Assembly (NCBI GenBank): GCA_902494515.1
Contig: CABUTS010000005.1
Coordinates: 11,285 to 75,284, forward strand
DNA length: 64,000 nucleotides
Source: an uncultured Muribaculaceae bacterium
GTDB lineage: Bacteria; Bacteroidota; Bacteroidia; Bacteroidales; Muribaculaceae
Direction of reading: 5' to 3'
This document shows positions 62,085 through 64,000 of this stretch, one piece after another; the first letter of the stretch is position 1, and every line of letters starts with the position of its first letter. A program made the position numbers and the translations under genes. The notes under the pieces are model-generated. The model did not search any database. It was given only the letters and a program-made list of their open reading frames with translations, and had not been told where the DNA came from.

Positions 62085-63170
62085 TTACTTTAGATGTGCT
62101 TTGATGCGTGTCAGGATTGAGGCGGGAGTGATGGCCCGCAGGCAGAGGTAATCGCCGCGGAAGCAGGGCTTGTTGCCGAACACCGAGCATGGGCGGCAGG
62201 TCATCGGCAGCTGGATGATGTCCTCCTCGTTCTGGCGCCACCCCTTGAAGCCGCAGTAGGGGTGTGTGGCGCCCCAGATGCTCACCACCGGGGTTGCCAC
62301 GAGCGAGGCCAGATGCATGTTGGCGGAGTCCATGGAAACCATCACGTCGAGGTGGCTGGCCAGCGCGAGTTCCACGGGGAAGCCTAAGCGCTTCTCGGCC
62401 AGCGAAGTGACGTGGGGATAATCCCGGGCCCAGCGGTCGAGGATTTCCCGCTCGCTGTCGCCGCCGCCAAAGAGGAACACCCTGACTCCCGGCTCTTTCG
62501 AGAGAGCCGCCACGACCTCCTCCATCAGCTCCGTAGGGTAGATTTTCCCCTGGTACTTGGCGAAGGGGGCGATGCCGACCCATCGTTCGCCGGGCTGCCG
62601 GGGAGCGGTGACGGCGGCGAAGGTTTCGGGGGCACCTTTGCCCGAGGGGGTGTTGGCAAAGAACCCCTCGAAACGGGTCTCGACCGGCAGCCCGATGGCG
62701 TGGAACGCCTGGCGGTAGCGGGCGCGGTAGGAGAGCAGCGGCAGCAGCACCTTGTTCTGGCGGCGTGTCAGCGCCCGTTTGCCATTGCGGCCATTGTTGA
62801 TTGCCGACACGGGTATTCCGCCCATACGGCAGAAAAGGCGTAGCAGCCGTGTGCTGAATTCGTCCTGGAGGTCGATGAAGGCATCGAAACCGACCTGCTC
62901 GCGAAGCTCGTTGTAGAGCTTGCGCAGGCCGCCGATTCCCTTGTAATCCTCGAGATTCACGCCGATAATAGTCAGATTTTCAGGGGGATTGATGAAAACC
63001 GATGTCATCGACTTGCGGGTAATCATGGTGAAGTGCACGGTGCTGTAGCAGGCGCAGGCGCTGTAGAGCACCGGGACCGTCAGGGTTACGTCGCTGAGAG
63101 CCGTGAAACGCGCTGTCAGCACGTTTCGCAGCCCGCGGGGATTGTTCGGTGCGGGATTAATCTTTTGCAT
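62085..63170 (-). CDS. Glycosyltransferase family 9 (heptosyltransferase-like)
   Basis: 361 residues. The N-terminal Rossmann domain begins RFTALSDVTLTVPVLYS. The C-terminal domain keeps the donor-binding VGIAPFAKYQGKIYP, MVSMDSANMHLASLVATPVVSIWGATHP and CRPCSVFGNKPCFRGDYLCL. GT9 enzymes add heptose or other sugars to LPS core from ADP-sugars on the cytoplasmic side of the inner membrane; the sugar here is unknown. ATG 63170 fits a promoter just upstream. Confidence 0.88.
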   Translation of the reverse strand: MQKINPAPNNPRGLRNVLTARFTALSDVTLTVPVLYSACACYSTVHFTMITRKSMTSVFINPPENLTIIGVNLEDYKGIGGLRKLYNELREQVGFDAFIDLQDEFSTRLLRLFCRMGGIPVSAINNGRNGKRALTRRQNKVLLPLLSYRARYRQAFHAIGLPVETRFEGFFANTPSGKGAPETFAAVTAPRQPGERWVGIAPFAKYQGKIYPTELMEEVVAALSKEPGVRVFLFGGGDSEREILDRWARDYPHVTSLAEKRLGFPVELALASHLDVMVSMDSANMHLASLVATPVVSIWGATHPYCGFKGWRQNEEDIIQLPMTCRPCSVFGNKPCFRGDYLCLRAITPASILTRIKAHLK

Positions 63171-63194
63171 TTATCGCGGTTTGCAGGTCAACCG

Positions 63195-63226
63195 CAAAGT
63201 TAACCAAAAAACTTCAATAGCCCAAA
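63195..63226 (-). promoter_or_regulatory. Promoter of the GT9 gene
   Basis: On the minus strand: TTTG (63226-63223), 20 bases, TAACTTTG (63202-63195). Confidence 0.65.
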
Positions 63227-63297
63227 AAACCGCGGAAAATTCTTGGCTAAAGCTGGGGGGGAAAGCGCGCTTTCATTGCGCTTTAATTTCGCTTTAA

Positions 63298-63407
63298 TCG
63301 CGCGATCACGCGCGATAACAGAACGAAAGTTACCGACGGTCGCAGCAATCCCTGATGGGCAAAAGCAAAAATTTTTGTATCGGCGCCGAGCTTTAGCGAA
63401 GGCAGGG
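63298..63407 (+). repeat. GCGCGAT palindrome repeat, copy E, with extended flank
   Basis: TCGCGCGATCACGCGCGA followed by TAACAGAACGAAAGTTACC (63298-63334). Then come CGACGGTCGCAGCAA, CTGATGGGCAAAAGCAAAAA (from 63352) and GGCGCCGAGCTTTAGCGAAG (to about 63403). Inverted, the same blocks in the same order lie around 43898-44143, split there by the GGGGTTTTGCAGC array. It ends a few bases from the stop of the receiver gene. Confidence 0.85.
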
Positions 63408-63411
63408 GGGA

Positions 63412-63822
63412 TTAGCGGCGGCGGAGGACGGAGCGGACGCGGGCTTTGAGCTCGCGGATGGAGAAGGGTTTGATGAGGTAGTCGTCGGCCCCGGCGTTGA
63501 GGGCGCGGATAATGGTTTCGGGCGACATTTTCACCGAGTAGGCTATGATGGCGATGTTTTCGTCCTCGTAGAGCTGCTTGATTTGCTCCACGTAGTTCAG
63601 ACCGTTGTTGTCGATCGAGAGGTCAATGAGGATGAGAGAGTAGTCCGACAGGTTAAGGTTATAGATGTCGCTGCCGCATGCAAGAACGTCTACGGTGTAA
63701 CCGTCGCCCGAAAAGCTTTGCTGAATCATTTCAGCAAGGTCGGGCTCGCGGTCGACCACAAGCAGACGCACGGCGCCGGCTACGCGATTCAGATCAGACG
63801 AACTTACAGGGTTTTCAAACAT
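63412..63822 (-). CDS. Receiver-only (truncated OmpR-type) response regulator
   Basis: 136 residues from ATG 63822 (MFENPVSSSDL); TTG 63861 is less likely. The receiver fold is complete: acidic pocket VVDREPD, phospho-acceptor D67 in LILIDLS, S96 in AYSVKMS, K118 in LIKPFS. It stops at RELKARVRSVLRRR, the exact point where OmpR-type proteins enter their DNA-binding domain. Repeat E begins four bases downstream, so a full-length regulator may have been cut by a rearrangement, or the protein may act as a stand-alone receiver. No sensor kinase is nearby. Confidence 0.75.
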   Translation of the reverse strand: MFENPVSSSDLNRVAGAVRLLVVDREPDLAEMIQQSFSGDGYTVDVLACGSDIYNLNLSDYSLILIDLSIDNNGLNYVEQIKQLYEDENIAIIAYSVKMSPETIIRALNAGADDYLIKPFSIRELKARVRSVLRRR

Positions 63823-63905
63823 TGCTGGTGTTATTACAGAGGTATGTGCAAGAGCCCACAAGGGTGTTGCGTTTTATTTTTGTATCCGTCCGAAAACGGC
63901 CGGCT

Positions 63906-63935
63906 TTTGCGTAGCGCTTTTGCTTGCTAACTTTG
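63906..63935 (+). promoter_or_regulatory. Promoter of the last, cut-off gene
   Basis: TTTG (63906-63909), 18 bases, TAACTTTG (63928-63935), with ATG at 63950. Confidence 0.5.
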
Positions 63936-63949
63936 CAAACAAAAACGCT

Positions 63950-64000
63950 ATGTTTAATTTGAATGAGAACAATCGCATCGTGATGGCTCAGCATCCGACT
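63950..64000 (+). CDS. Start of a gene resembling IS66 TnpB, partial
   Basis: Only 17 codons are visible: MFNLNENNRIVMAQHPT. The pattern MFxLNxxNR resembles the N-terminus of IS66-family accessory proteins (TnpB). The usual tnpA is not seen directly upstream, and a promoter of the host type sits there instead, so the assignment is tentative. Confidence 0.4.
   Translation, partial: MFNLNENNRIVMAQHPT

Overview
The window looks like chromosome of a Bacteroidales bacterium with fairly G+C-rich coding sequence, most likely of the Muribaculaceae type. The family assignment is an inference; the order is well supported. Many genes follow a Bacteroidetes promoter (TTTG or TTG, about 20 bases, then TAnnTTTG). 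Several gene families are typical of the phylum: TamL/TamB, an LptE-family lipoprotein, DUF4294, DUF3078, and a C-terminal tail resembling type IX secretion signals. No rRNA, tRNA or CRISPR array was recognised.

Layout. 1-8.4 kb: a partial MalY/PatB-type aminotransferase, a TGS-uridine kinase, an SpmA-SpmB fusion, a COG0523 metal GTPase with a His-rich loop, aroB, a HAD phosphatase and cysK. 8.5-13.7 kb: one giant DUF4062-NTPase-TPR gene whose P-loop lysine is replaced by leucine. 13.8-20.7 kb: a lipoate ligase followed by a full glycine cleavage set (gcvT, gcvH, gcvPA, gcvPB, lpd); lpd carries a 9-base repeat array inside its reading frame. 20.7-24.0 kb: proC-proB-proA on the minus strand. 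24.0-24.7 kb: an A+T-rich spacer full of TTATCAACA-like 9-mers, a possible replication origin. 24.7-30 kb: a DUF3078 barrel protein, a six-hairpin glycosidase and an A+T-richer DUF234 ATPase behind a 38-bp perfect palindrome. 30-37.4 kb: tamB-tamL. 37.4-41.8 kb: an A+T-rich, decaying region with a broken outer-membrane barrel gene, a remnant of a C39 peptidase exporter, an intact C69 dipeptidase and a frameshifted RhuM-like gene.

The most intriguing part is 41.9-50.4 kb. Three large same-strand genes encode (i) a VWA protein with a signal peptide and a membrane segment, (ii) a 930-residue tubulin-like GTPase and (iii) an 1119-residue papain-like protease with a complete catalytic set and two membrane segments. 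Together they look like an uncharacterised envelope-to-cytoplasm system: an extracytoplasmic VWA module, a nucleotide-dependent polymer and a membrane-bound protease.

From 50.6 to 60.3 kb are housekeeping and envelope genes: nadB, DUF4294, an acyltransferase, a sigma-54 activator, lptE, a TPR-like protein, secG, an rRNA m5C methyltransferase and a MATE pump. On the minus strand follow a secreted endonuclease I, a GT9 glycosyltransferase and a receiver-only response regulator. The window ends at the first codons of what looks like an IS66 tnpB. Small repeats are scattered between genes: a GCGCGAT palindrome family that shares a flank ending GATAACAGAAC, 9-base AGCTAA arrays, and a 16-base array carrying ribosome-binding-site-like sequence.
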